Shown: positions 26,323-38,407 of the stretch, one piece after another | How positions within the stretch are numbered: the stretch's first letter is position 1 | How the letters are laid out: every line of letters begins with the position of its first letter | DNA from: Rotaria sordida | Taxonomy: Eukaryota; Rotifera; Eurotatoria; Philodinida; Philodinidae | DNA: 64,000 nucleotides | Direction of reading: 5' to 3' | NCBI GenBank assembly: GCA_905250125.1 | Contig: CAJNOL010001233.1 | Span: forward strand, 1 to 64,000 | Notes under the pieces: generated by a model | What the model saw: only the letters and a program-made list of their open reading frames with translations | The model's database searches: none | Told to the model about the DNA's origin: nothing | Translations under genes and position numbers: made by a program

Positions 26323-27230
26323 GAAAATAATTATTGAAAATTAATTTGTTCTAAATAAAATAGATAAAAGACTAAGTAAAACAACTAAAGTATAAATCAA
26401 ATGTCAGAACAATCTATTTCTCATGAACATCTATAGAACGTAGAACATATACGACGAATCATATAATCATCAAGTATTTAATCATATGCTTTTATTTTCG
26501 ATGTTGTTGAGTGACATCTATTGATAGATGAAGAATATATAAGTCTTGAATATCGATAAATAAATACGAGGAATTAATCAACATAAAATTGTATGTATTC
26601 TTTTTTCATAGAGAAAATTTTCATTTTGAATTCTGTTCATTTAATCTATGTATAATTTTTAATATTTAATTTCATAATTGTTTTCTCATATTATTTGATA
26701 AGAATAACAAAAGAATTTACATTGATAAGAATAAAAAGATTGTTTTATTTCTACGTATTCAAAAAAGAAAATATTTTTTCCAATTCTTTGCAAAGCCTTG
26801 AATCATCTCTGATTATTATAATAGGTTTTTTCACTTTCATATAAGTTATTATTCTCTTTTGAAAAAAAAGAAAATTCTAATCGATTTATAAATGTAAATT
26901 AATAATTATTAGAACGATTGATTAGAATATTGATGGTCTCTTCGTAATTTATCAATGTATTGTATAATATTTAGTAATTTTCTTTTCGAACGTAGATATA
27001 TATATGTCATTATATACTATAATATTTGAGTAAATACATTACTAAATAATATATTCACTCAAATATTCTTAATCGATTCATTCATCTTTTTGAATAGTTA
27101 TTTTTATCGATTATTCATGTAGAATAGATTCAATATGTCATCTACAGTGCATATTAAAATGCTTTCAGGTGCAATAATTTTTATTGCGTATGAAGGACAA
27201 ATCGTATTTTATATAAGTGTACTATTGACG

Positions 27231-27239
27231 TATAAATAG
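27231..27239 (+). promoter_or_regulatory. TATA-box-like element
   Basis: TATAAATAG is a good match to a metazoan TATA box. It is followed about 65-75 bp later by ATCAGTCATT, which has an initiator-like TCAGT. Short frames start downstream at 27324 and 27389. In DNA this AT-rich a chance match is likely, so confidence is low. Confidence 0.2.
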
Positions 27240-28659
27240 TAGCAGGTTTACCTTTTATCTTCATTCATTTATGCGAAAACAAATTCTTTATCAATCAGTC
27301 ATTTATCAGCAGAGTCGTAATCATGACGTGTTCGTGGTGTCTGGGTACCCTTCGATAAAGTTTCGCTCAATTAAACTTTTAGTGAACATTGTTTAAAACT
27401 CGCTACAGAGCTAAGCACAAAATGGTACGATGTTATGTTGACCCACCCTATCGTTCAATAGAACATATTATGACAGTAGACGAGAACTGGATAAATATAA
27501 TTTTCATACGCTCACCACGATTCTGCATGTTCTGTTTCCACCATATATGTGACGTATATACTATTAAAACGTTCACACATTGTTGTAATCTTTTTCTTTC
27601 TGTGGATTATTGTAATATGTATGTATGAATATGAAGATGTAATTGTTTTAAAATGAAAAAAATTCATTTTGAACTGATTAACTTCTTGCAATCTATGATT
27701 TGATAGTTGCTGATTATATCAATTAAAAGTGCAAAATAGAATGTGCTAAAAGTGTCTTACATAGAACAATTTAATATAAACACACTATTGATTGAATTCT
27801 ATTAGATATTTTTTTTCCTTTATGATAAATATTACTATTAAGTTTTTATTTATATGAGCTAACATAAAAGTACTATTCAGACGTATTTCTTTTTTTTTGA
27901 CCAAAACACAACAAAAATTTTGATAGTTTTCGATATCGAAGAATTATTACACAAGATGTCATTTTGAATAGTTTCAGTTTCGTCCGTTTTATGACCTTTA
28001 AGTCATCCATACCTTGTAATATGGTTTCAGGAACATTACTTTTGATATATCCTAATAAAAAGAGGATATTAGTGTCAATTTTGATGATTATGTACTTCAT
28101 GCGATTAACTCACTTTTTAGAATTGACAGATCATTAATCGGTAATGTTGAAAAGAACTTATAAATCTCATAAATACTAAATGTGATACAAATATACGTTT
28201 TTGTGTAGCGATATATCAAAATAAATTCTCACGAATCGATTCTGCAACATCTATAACATTTCAAAGTCACAAAACCCAAATTCATTCAAAAGTGATACGT
28301 TTTTTCCAGTAGTTTTGCAGTCTGTTCGTACGAATAAAAATTTAAGAATGATATCTATCATATAAAAAAATATTCATCAATAAAGTTCCAACAATGATAG
28401 GCTAATGCGAAATTATGTATTTTAGGAAGGAGACTTTTTGAACATACCATTTAGTAATGATATTCTTTGCTTCTAAAATGTTTTATATTAATCTTTTTGT
28501 CAAATGTCTTGTTGAAATATTAGCCTAGTATGTTTATAGTTTTTATTGTATTACTGATAAGTTAATCATCCTTGAAAAATATAGTCGTATTATATGATAA
28601 AAAAAAATTACATAAACAAAAAGACTGTAAAATAGCTGATAATTTACATAGGATGATCA

Positions 28660-28930
28660 AAAAGTTCTCGGATTTCACTATATCTGTTTAGAAAAACGAT
28701 ATTCCATCCATCTCCCTGCATCATATATTTGAGGTAGTTGTGGTGATATTCCATGAGAAGTGTCATCGTTTTAATTCACTCTTCCAATATCCTTTCAAAG
28801 TCAACAAAAGATATTGAGTTAACCTTCTTGGTTGTGACTTGAATTTCGACAGTTTTTTGAGTCATCAAAAATTTGGAATACGGAACAGTTCTAAATAACA
28901 TATATTGTAGTAGAAACCAATAATTATTTA
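28660..28930 (-). pseudogene. Possible decayed Tc1/mariner transposase tail
   Basis: Read on the minus strand, the stretch gives VDFERILEE, a stop, then IKTMTLLMEYHHNYLKYM and, later, IRELFDHP. The pattern (FE-x-L-x-x-W/stop-IK..., then NYxxK) resembles the C-terminal end of mariner-type transposases, where a Trp-rich helix precedes a GDYFE-like motif. The plus-strand end ATCAAAAAGTTCTCGGA resembles mariner terminal repeats. This is pattern recognition only, with frame breaks and no catalytic aspartates seen. Confidence 0.25.
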
Positions 28931-29433
28931 TCTTATTTGCTTATTCAACACTCATCATCACGATCCACTCGTTACATGTTCAGCAAATTTATGTACTCAG
29001 TAACCGAGTTGAAATGGAAAATATTAAAGGGAAAAGTACGACAGGAACAATTTTCAAGCGTTAAACAAATAAGACTTTGATTGAATAATAAAGAAAGAGA
29101 AAAAAAAAACTTGTAATGATTGATAAAATTTCTAAGAGACTTGATAAATTAATAAAAAGTAGTGAACAACAAATATGTGATAGTTAAATGAGATTTTTGT
29201 GTAATCAAATTAATATATGTATTTATAAAACAGAGTGTTTTATTTTTGTCTTGATAAAATATCTTGTCGATCAATTGCGAAAACTTTATTCTCACATTCT
29301 CATGTTTATATTATTATTATGACAAGAGACGATATTATTCAATACTATGCCATTTGAAAGACTAACACGAGTACTCAAGGCGCATATTATAAAAACTCGG
29401 TTATGCGTTATTCTCTGTCTGCATATAGATTAA

Positions 29434-29749
29434 CCCTTTAACGGGCGAATTTAGGATAGCTAAGTTCTATCGATGTCGATAATGCAGTCAAATAGATCAT
29501 GATCCAGATCATCGTGCAGGAGGTTGTGAGTGTTCTTGGGTATAAATAAATTATTCACATTCACATCCACGCTTATACTCTGGTTTTGTATCAAATGGAT
29601 GATACAACAACCACGTACTATACAAACTAAGCAACAAGGTCACCGCAGTATCATCGTTCTTTCTACCAGAGTCGTTAATTCTAGTTTATTATAGTTCTGA
29701 ACTCGAAAACAAAAAGTGGGACATATATGTCCCACCGCCCGTCAAAGGG
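29434..29749. mobile_element. piggyBac-like MITE (316 bp) with TTAA target duplication
   Basis: The element is flanked on both sides by TTAA (29430-29433 and 29750-29753). Its ends are CCCTTTAACGGGCG and, reverse-complemented, CCCTTTGACGGGCG, inverted repeats of 14 bp with one mismatch. Next to the right end is a perfect 20-bp palindrome at 29716-29735 (GTGGGACATATATGTCCCAC). TTAA duplication and CCC-starting ends are hallmarks of the piggyBac superfamily. There is no open frame, so it would need a transposase supplied elsewhere. Confidence 0.82.
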
Positions 29750-30421
29750 TTAATTTTGTCGCGCCTCAAGGCTTATAAAACACTCTGTACTACTCTGTCA
29801 TGGGTATTTGGAAAGGACTAAAATGAGATTTTCCTCTTATTCTATGTTCAACTCTGTAATCAACAGGATTTTCTTTTTTCTCAAATTTACGCTGAATAAA
29901 TTCTTTTGTATTTCTTACATGATTAAAAGATTGGCTTGTACTTATAGCTTACTTTCTTTGAAATAAGTACTGAGAAACAGCTTAGAGAATAGTTAAAGTA
30001 ATTCCATAGACTTGCAAAAAAAGCTTAATCACTAGTTGAGATATATCAAGAGAAACTTGAATATATTTAGGTATATTGTGCACCCCGTTTGTAAAACCCT
30101 GGCTTATTACAATTTTTAATTCATCAATATGTTTATTCCACCTATTAGTGTTATCACCACAGTTGGAATCAAGATTAAAAAACTAGTGATTAATCCATTT
30201 ACGAGATTTGTGCATCTAGAACGTGACATTGATTTTGTTTCATTTGAAAACAATTTTTTTTGATCTTATTCTTGTTTTTCTTTCGCTGTTCATCGATATT
30301 ATCATCATTAAAGACTTAAATAATTCGAATGAAAATTGTACAAATTCTTTTATTCTTTGATGATATAAAATAGTGAAAAAACAATACAAACAAAAATAGA
30401 TTTATTATTTTTTATTTTATT

Positions 30422-31642
30422 TTAATATAATGGAAAACTTGAATCAACATCTGTATGCCATGCTTGAAAACCACCTTCAAGATCTTTTATTTTTTCATCT
30501 ATATTATCAATATCAGATAATAATTCTTTTAATCGTCTTACAGCTAATTGTGAATCATTTCCACGACGACAAACAATAATAATTTGTTGATTTTTTTCTA
30601 TATGTGATTTTAATTCATTACGTAATTGTTCATCATTATTATTATATAATAAATGATCCATAGGTAAATGAAATGAATTTTCAAATTGAGCTATATTAAG
30701 TTCATGTTCTGGTCTAACATCAATAATAAATGATGATAAATTTAATTTTGCTAAATCATTAGCTGTTATACGTTCATTTTGATTTAATAAACTTTTTCGA
30801 CAAGGTTGATCATTATTACATTGATCAAATGGAGGAGGAGCTGGTTGATGAATAATACTTGGATTTATTCCACATACAGCACATGTTGATTGTCGATTAC
30901 GTAGTTTAATTGTTCGAAAATTCATTGTTAAACCATCAACAAGAAGCATTCGATTTGCAAGTACATCACCAATTTTTGTTAAAATTTTAATAGCTTCAAG
31001 TGCTTGTAAACTTCCTAATGTTCCACAAACTGGACCAAGTACACCAACATCAGAACATGTTGAAACTGTTTCTACTGGTGGTGCTTGTGGATATAAACAA
31101 CGATAACATGGTCCATTTTTTTCAATATAATTCCATACAGTTAATTGTCCTTCAAAACGAATAACACTTGCTGATACAAGTGGTTTTTGACAAAGAACAC
31201 ATGCATCATTTATTAAATAACGTGTTATAACATTATCTGTGCAATCAAGAATAACATCATATTGTTTAACAATATCCATTATATTTTCATATGTTAATAA
31301 TTGATTATATGTATCAATTTTCAATGATGAATTGATTTGTGAACATGTTAATTGTGCTGAATCAACTTTTGTTTTACCTATTGTTGTTTCACGATGAATG
31401 ATTTGTCGATGAAGATTTGATATATCAACATTATCATGATCAACTAAACCAAGACGACTAATACCAGATGAAGATAAATAAAGAGCAGCTGGAGAACCTA
31501 AACCTCCACAACCAATAATTAATGCTGAAGAATTTTTTAAACGTTCTTGAGCATGAACACCAAATTCCGAAATTATTAATTGACGTGAATAACGTTGTAT
31601 TTCATCATTCGATAATGAATGATCACGTACATATTTAGTCAT
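30422..31642 (-). CDS. MOCS3: MOCS3/UBA4: E1-like sulfurtransferase with rhodanese domain
   Basis: Intronless gene of 406 residues, starting MTKYVRDHSLSNDEIQRYSR. It activates the ubiquitin-like sulfur carriers URM1 and MOCS2A by adenylation, then transfers sulfur, for tRNA 2-thiolation and molybdenum cofactor synthesis in the cytosol. The ThiF/E1 domain (about 10-265) has the ATP loop GCGGLGSPAALYLSSSG, DHDNVDISNLHRQ, and the cysteine region VSTCSDVGVLGPVCG. Two C-x2-C pairs (CYRC and CAVC) form the zinc site. The rhodanese domain (about 295-405) carries the persulfide loop CRRGNDSQ, diagnostic of MOCS3. It is somewhat shorter than the human protein. The lack of introns is odd next to the intron-rich neighbours and could mark a retrocopy, though the frame is intact and the motifs complete. 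Confidence 0.96.
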   Translation of the reverse strand: MTKYVRDHSLSNDEIQRYSRQLIISEFGVHAQERLKNSSALIIGCGGLGSPAALYLSSSGISRLGLVDHDNVDISNLHRQIIHRETTIGKTKVDSAQLTCSQINSSLKIDTYNQLLTYENIMDIVKQYDVILDCTDNVITRYLINDACVLCQKPLVSASVIRFEGQLTVWNYIEKNGPCYRCLYPQAPPVETVSTCSDVGVLGPVCGTLGSLQALEAIKILTKIGDVLANRMLLVDGLTMNFRTIKLRNRQSTCAVCGINPSIIHQPAPPPFDQCNNDQPCRKSLLNQNERITANDLAKLNLSSFIIDVRPEHELNIAQFENSFHLPMDHLLYNNNDEQLRNELKSHIEKNQQIIIVCRRGNDSQLAVRRLKELLSDIDNIDEKIKDLEGGFQAWHTDVDSSFPLY

Positions 31643-33301
31643 CTAAAATAAGAGTGATTTCAATGATGAAACAAAAACAATACGAATTTGTTTTTTTTTT
31701 GTTCAGACACACATATATATATACAAGTACACGAAAAATAGCAATGTTAAATCATCCAAATTTTCATTATTTTTTTTTACTTTGTACTGAATTTTGTTTT
31801 GGTTCTTAAAATTATAAATTGATGTATTTATTCTGTAGTAAATGAAATAAAACATGAAATTAGAACTATATTATTGAACAAAGAACTTCAATATATGGAT
31901 TTCCTTTTGTTTCATTTATATATATATCTATATATGATATGAATATAGAGAACGATAAAATCTATCTATTAAAATTCTTTTTAGATTTGAAGAATTTTCT
32001 TTCAAAATTTTGATTCTCATATTTGACAATATTAATCAATGAATACTCTACATTTTACTCTCGTTTGTTACACTTGAAACAAATAAATTCATGTTGAAAT
32101 ATTTCTGCAAATTCATCATCATTATTATACTGCTCATTGATAGAATGAAAATTTCAAGGTGTTACTCGACCTCAGTCTCTTCAATATTATTCAAAGATTG
32201 ATGTCGAACAAAACAAAAAAAAGGTAGTTGATTACCAAATTATTAAGATTAACTAATAATAACTGATTTTATCTAAATATTTTTGTACTTTTTTTTTCCT
32301 AAGGTAATAACTCAAATTAAGACAGAACAGCTGCATATAACACTATTGTATATTCATTTAAATTATGTAATTTATAACGTTGTTCATTAAGATAAAACTC
32401 ATGATTATATCAAAAAATAAATTTCTCAAATGAAAAATTTAAAAAAAAACTTGGTTCTTGCAATCGTTTTCTAGACAAGAATTTTGTCAATGGTCGAATC
32501 TAAAATCCATTCAGATCAAATTTCAATAGAGAGAGCTTTAGATTATCTATTACTTTAAAATTTTCGAATTAATTATCATTAATAATATAAGAATCTAAGA
32601 AAAAAATTCACTAAATTTCAATCTTTTTATTCATTTTGATTACCTAAGATGGTGCCACATGTATACTAGTCCACATCAACTCATCTCCTGTTCGTCCAAC
32701 GTTTCAATCTGAGTCATTTACAAATGCGAGGCACGAGCTACACCCACGTTCACACTTATTGCGTTAATGTCGATATGTATCTACAAGTTTCTTAAAAAAG
32801 AAATCTAGAATCGTTTTTATTTTAGATAATTATTTAACTACTTAATACATCATATATAAATATATATAATTCTATTCTTTTTTCCTTTTTGACAGCCTCC
32901 ACCCACTCAAGGTATAGTAATGTAGACATATCAAGTACTATTATTCAACAAACATAAGGCATAGTATAGTTGAACCCACTTCTCACATTGATTGATATAT
33001 TCAAGAGGTGGGAATTCATATTATATAACACCTGTCAAATGCGTCCTTTGTATTAAAAAGAGTTTGTGTGTACAGATTGAACAACAAATTACATCAAAGT
33101 GTGATTTTCAATATGAGTTCAACTGTCCGTCTTTTTCTTTCCTCTATTCTCTTCTAATACTACTACTACTCCACCTCTTTTCTATTCATGACATTCATTT
33201 GTAATCTATATATATATATATTTATATATATATGTATATTTATATTTATATTTACATTCATTACTATTTTCATTTAGATCTTTTACATTTAAATTTAATC
33301 A
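31643..33301. other. Divergent intergenic region between MOCS3 and SEC62
   Basis: MOCS3 and SEC62 are transcribed away from each other, so this 1.66 kb must hold both promoters. I see only AT-rich sequence, with TA dinucleotide runs at about 31705-31723, 31918-31935 and 33207-33245. I could not single out a TATA box or other site with confidence. No gene seen. Confidence 0.55.
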
Positions 33302-34521
33302 ATGTCGGACAATCGAAAAAAATCCCGACGACGTCGATCTATTGATGATACACCTGAATTAACACCTATTGAAAAATCGATTGCTAAACATCTTCGTTTT
33401 CAATGTCCAACTAAAAAAGGAATTTTAATGGGTATGCAAGTTGTTTATTTTAATGGAACAAAAGCGGTTGAGTGTCTTACTGAATCGAAATGGTCATCAA
33501 TAACTGCAAAAGCATTAGCTGGTGAATCAACTAAGGATAGTAAACATCCTATTTGCTTTTCATCAAAACATGATGCTGTACAGGTATAATAATAGATTTT
33601 TCTTTAAAATTAGATAATTTCATCTTTCTTTTTTCTTCTTAAAAATAGATGCTTCGTAAATTTTTGGATAATGAAATGTTTCGTCGAGTTGTTAAAGTTT
33701 ATAAAGAAGAAAAATCTTCATCTGAACAAACATCATCGAATGTTGCCGGTGATACATCACAATCAAATACACCACGTGCTGTACGACAACGTAAAACAAA
33801 ATCAACTGCAACAAATGAATCAACAACAACAACAACAACAGCAAAAGATGATGATTCAAAAGAAAAAGATAAAGGAAAAAAGAAAAAATTTAAATTTGAA
33901 TTACATGATGATCAAACATTTATCGATTCAATAAATGAATTTTATGTTTGGATTTATTCACCAACAACAATAAAACAATATATAATGGGTGCTTTACTTG
34001 TTATTGGTTGTATTGGTGTTTGTCTTTTTCCATTATGGCCAGCTGAAGTACGTACTGGAGTTTATTATTTATCAATGGTACTTGCTAGTTTACTTGGTTT
34101 ATTATTATCATTGGCTGTAATTAAATATATTATATTTGCCGGTGTTTGGCTTCTTACAATGGGTAAAATTAAATTTTGGTTATTACCTAATTTAACTGAA
34201 GATGTTGGATTTATTGAATCATTTATTCCATTATATACACTTGATGTAACAACAAAGAAAAAAACAAATAAAACTGATGAAGAAAAAAAAGAAAATGATG
34301 AACAAGAAATAACAAATAAAAAAGAAGATCTTAATGAAGAAAATAAAACTACAATTGAATCTAATATTATTGGTCATGCTGAAAGTGAACAAGATGATGA
34401 TGATAAAGAAAAAACAAGTCGATCAAGTTCATTAGATGAAGTTGACGATGGAAATAAACCACAAAAATCATCTGATGAAGATTTTGAAGTACTTTCAAAA
34501 GATGAATTAGAAACGAAATAA
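33302..34521 (+). CDS. SEC62: Translocation protein SEC62
   Basis: Two exons, 33302-33583 and 33649-34521, separated by a 65-bp intron (GTATAA...AATAG); 384 residues. SEC62 is an ER membrane protein of the Sec61 translocon that helps post-translational import and acts as an ER-phagy receptor. The basic N-terminus (NRKKSRRRRS) is followed by the conserved cytosolic block IEKSIAKHLRFQCPTKKGIL and VVYFNGTKAVECL. After a Ser/Thr-rich linker with a basic KEKDKGKKKKFK patch comes FIDSINEFYVWIYSPTTIKQ, then two membrane segments (about 210-230 and 240-275 of the joined protein). The C-terminal tail is highly acidic and Lys/Glu-rich. I did not find a clear LIR motif beyond the acidic DEDFEVLSKDEL near the end. 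Confidence 0.93.
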
Positions 34522-36203
34522 TACGTATTATATCTTTTTCCATTTTGTTGGTGTTTCGTTTTTTTTTCAACTCATGCAATAGATATCTATACATATTATA
34601 CATTGACGATGTCTTGCCTTTTTTTTTTCCGTTTTCTTCTTTTTTTTTCCATTGAACAGTGTGTGGCACTTAGATTCTATTTCGTTTACCTTTAGCTTCT
34701 TTTTCTCCCTGTTAATGCCGTTGTTTGTGCAGTGAGAATGTAGAAAAAACAGAGCCTAAAATGAAATATCTTTTCATTTTTATTCGATCTGAGTTTTTTT
34801 TTCCTATTGGATACAAAAAAAACTATAATTCATTGTTTATTATTTATCAACATCAATCAAAATCGTGGAGTTATCGATAACACTGTTTATTGCATTTTTC
34901 ACATCATTTTTCTTTTATTCTACTGTACTTTATCTCAAACATCAGATTGTCACTATATTATTATTTCCTTTTTTGGCACGTACTAATTTGTGTTTTTTTT
35001 TATCTCTTCCGGAAAAAAAGGATATTTTCTTTTGTTGTTGTTGTTGTTGTTTTTGTTGTCACTGTTTGGTTGGTATATATACACGCATACATACTTTATT
35101 TTACTCTGTTAAATGGACGTCTTCATCGATCGAATAATAAACGAAACAAAAAAACTTGAGATATTATCAAAAGTAAAATTACAATCTGTATTAGTTCCCA
35201 TCGTCCTTGGTAATCTCTTAAGTCAGCTTGAAAAATATTTATTTTTTTAATCTCTTGACCTTTTGCATTCATGTGATGTTTTTGTTGAATTTAAAGTTCG
35301 TCTAGGTTGCGTGTTGAATGAGATCGAGATTTTCTCTTACTCATAGATGAATTCATATGAAAATAAATCTTATTATAAACATCAAAAAAACGTAAGTTCA
35401 GATTATTTAAGAGAAAAAGAATTATTTTCTCAAGAATAAAACTATTTTTTTGCTTTTCTAAACTAATATTTGATGGTCTAGATAATTGTCCTAATTCTAA
35501 ATATGTGACTTTATTTGCAAGTTTAGTTTTTATTTTTTTTCCTTGCTAGCAATTGCTATAGTAATCTCAATCCTAAATGTTCGGAATATATATTATACTA
35601 GCTATGTTATTCAACTATCCATAATGTCGGTTTGTGGACTCTAATAATTATTCAATTGCATTATACAATTTCAAAATATTTACAATGTCTTATAGTTACT
35701 GTATTGTTTTTGATACTCATTGCGTTCTGTTTACTAATGTTAATAAATAGACATCTCACACATCTAATTTTTTACACTCTATTATGAGACGAAAATACTA
35801 CAATAAAATCGATTGTTTTTATTTATTTATTTGATAAAACGTAGTATATATGCATTGATTTCGTTGTTTTTTTTTATGACAAATAGATCAAAATAAGACA
35901 TAACATCAAAGTTCCTCTTAAACTGTCGAAGCAGTTAAGAATTCTGAATTACTCATGCATATGTAATTTGAATATTTAATGAAGAATCAAAGTGGACGAT
36001 AAGAGAAAAAAAACAAATTTTGCAATCCTATTATACAAAGATTAGACTGATAAAAGGTAACAGTAACGAAGAATTTTTGAAATAGTCCATGATGTCTTTA
36101 AGTCTGACAGTTAGATCTCAATAATTAATCCTTGTATATCTTTAAAATTACAATATTATTTGTAAAAGCATTACTACAATGGTAAAAGTATCTTAATATT
36201 AAA

Positions 36204-37143
36204 CAGTATTCCATAAGTATCGCCTCCATTTTTATTTACTTATTATCTTTGCCGTATTTCAAGGTAAACAGGCATTGATGATATATTTTTGAAGAATAGC
36301 ATCTAAGCTATCATCAAAGAGACATTGCACTCAATTTGTATCAATCCTAAGAAAATGTTGTATTAGTAAAAATATTGAAAAAATTTTATCAAGGTTTTTT
36401 AAATTTTTCTCTGTTAGGATTAGTAAAAATAGCCATTATTCACTCACTATGAGCCACTTTTGTTGCTCTCTTCTTGTTATACGCTATTCAACTTAAAGAA
36501 AATCTACTTTCATGTACATATTGGAGACAACAGTACTATAGTGTCATGCTTACACTAGAGGGACAGAATTTTAGAGACTCTATGTTTAATTGATGTGTGT
36601 CACAATGAATTACATACATGGAAGATTGACACGAAGCGAGTCACAGCGATTCATTATGATTTACTGAAAGTTACCTCGACCTTGAAAGTTTTTATCGAAT
36701 TTTTTTAATCCGAGAAAAACAGATGTTCAAATTTTTTTTCGTATAGCTAGCGTAGTGTAACAACGAAATGGTAAAAGTAACGTATAGTGAGTGAGCGATT
36801 GACTGTTATTTTTAATTTATATTATATTCTTATCTTAACATACACTGCATAACATCAGATTAACTCACTTGTGATACTTTGATATTGTCGACATAAATTT
36901 CCATTACAATATCTTCCATATTTAAAAATATTGATATTAAAGGTAAAAAAAAAAGTTGATAAAAATTTTTTTTCAGTATTTTTACTGATGTAATAATTTC
37001 TTATGATTGATGCAAATGGAGTGCGATTTCACTTTAATGATAGCTTAGATGCTATTCTTCAAAAATATATCGTCAATGTCCATTCATCTTTAAATACGGC
37101 AAAAATAAAAAGAATAAAAATGGGGTAGATACTTCTGGAACAC
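36204..37143. mobile_element. Long foldback element of about 940 bp
   Basis: Inverted arms of up to about 450 bp. The left arm runs CAGTATTCCATAAGTATC, TTGCCGTATTTCAAGG, then TTTTGAAGAATAGCATCTAA. The reverse complement of the right arm runs GGTGTTCCAGAAGTATC, TTGCCGTATTTAAAGA, then TTTTGAAGAATAGCATCTAA. Inner parts also match (TTCACTCACTATGAG against CTCACTCACTATACG). No coding frame. The centre is near 36.6 kb. The exact ends and target duplication are unclear. Confidence 0.72.
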
Positions 37144-37658
37144 CATTTCTACCAATTTTTCTCACTCAAATTTCATTCGACACTTCTAAATGCGTGTTGT
37201 TAGTTGTTCATAAGAGTTTTTCATTCCTCTTGAATATGTTCGATAATTCAATCAATTTTTTCCTCTTCATTTAGTTCAAAATAAAAGCAAACAGAAAAAA
37301 AAAACAAGTAAAAGTTTTGGAGAATAAGAGAATAAAATAGATGAAACAGAGAAATACAGTCAATGATTCTAATAAGAACAGATATTTTAGAGGTATGATG
37401 AGTTTTATTTTTTAATGAAAAATTTTAGATAATTATATAGGTTTTTTTATATTTCTGATTAGAGAAATGTTTGCTACATCGAATGATGCAAAAATCACTC
37501 AATTATCTCGAAAAACGAAAAATTAACTAGCGATAATTTCCAAATAGTCGAATTCATTCTTATTATGAGCATTGTTTCTAATAAGAACAACAAGCAAAAG
37601 ATTAGAAAAATCACTAAATCAACCGTCTTCGCAATCCGAACTTCAAAATTTCAATATA

Positions 37659-38407
37659 CCCAGGTTGATCATTCCGACTGTCTGAAACGACGTCTTAAAC
37701 TGCCTAAACCGGTGAACAAACGACGTGATTACTGCCATAAAAGATGCACAACGACCGCCGCTTTTCCCCGATTTCCGCGTCAGCTCGAATTACGGACCTT
37801 TTTTTTCTCGGAATGTAAACAATGCCGTTTAAGGTCGTTTCTGGCAATTAACGATGAGCAGTATCAGAGCCGCATTCTCATCGTATAGTATCTTATTTGC
37901 ACTGTTTTTTTCTCCTTGACTACTTCGTTAATCTATTGCGTCAGGACGAGCCTGACGACAGTCGTTAACTGTCGTATACGACGTTGTTTGTCATCGTATT
38001 TGATAAGTTTCTCCTCAGTGAAGAGGAACACGATTGTTTTTCTCTCCTCTTCACCCTCCGTAAACACGAGAAACAAATTTTGTTTATTTAAATAAAATGC
38101 TTACTATTGAACTAAATAGTGAAAAGAATCCAAATAAAAAAAAATTATTAACTTTTTTAATAGGCAATGACCAATTGATTAAAGACCACCAGAAAATGTC
38201 TAATGATAATTTTAAGACATTTACGTTAAAACGATGAAAAACAGTGTGAAACAGCACAAAAAAAACCAGCGATCGCAACGATCATCGTAATAAGTATCGT
38301 TTTTCACCATGTTTCTTCACTTTACGCCACATCGTAAACAATCATCGTTACGACAGTCACTTTTCGCCATTTTCAAGTCGTTTACAGGCCGTTCTATATG
38401 ATATGGG
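37659..38407. mobile_element. Nested 749-bp TA-flanked element inside the left arm
   Basis: TA duplications lie at 37657-37658 and 38408-38409. The ends CCCAGGTTGATCATTCCGAC and, reverse-complemented, CCCATATCATATAGAACGGC form short imperfect inverted repeats. The uninterrupted right arm of the host element preserves the empty site: AAAATTTTGATATACTTCTA there corresponds to AAAATTTCAATA-TA-CTTCTG here. This proves a clean insertion. The element is GC-richer than its surroundings (runs such as CGACCGCCGC). The frame at 37565-37888 is mostly inside it and shows no known domain. Confidence 0.83.

Larger units (their letters stand above)
26323..30421. other. Gene-poor 4-kb region with MITE and possible transposase relic
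   Basis: No firm gene. It contains a TATA-like block at 27231 followed by a short orphan frame (27389-27628, 79 residues, no recognised family), a degraded transposase-like stretch at 28660-28930, and a piggyBac-like MITE at 29434-29749. Otherwise it is AT-rich intergenic sequence. It is the upstream region of RNF123 and the downstream region of MOCS3. Confidence 0.5.

Noticed and set aside
27873-28100. 75-residue minus frame
   Set aside because: AT-rich, Lys/Ile/Leu-rich composition with no domain or neighbouring exon; probably chance.
33671-33934. Gln/Lys-rich frame inside SEC62
   Set aside because: Out-of-frame shadow of the Thr-rich (ACA)n and Lys-rich coding sequence of SEC62.
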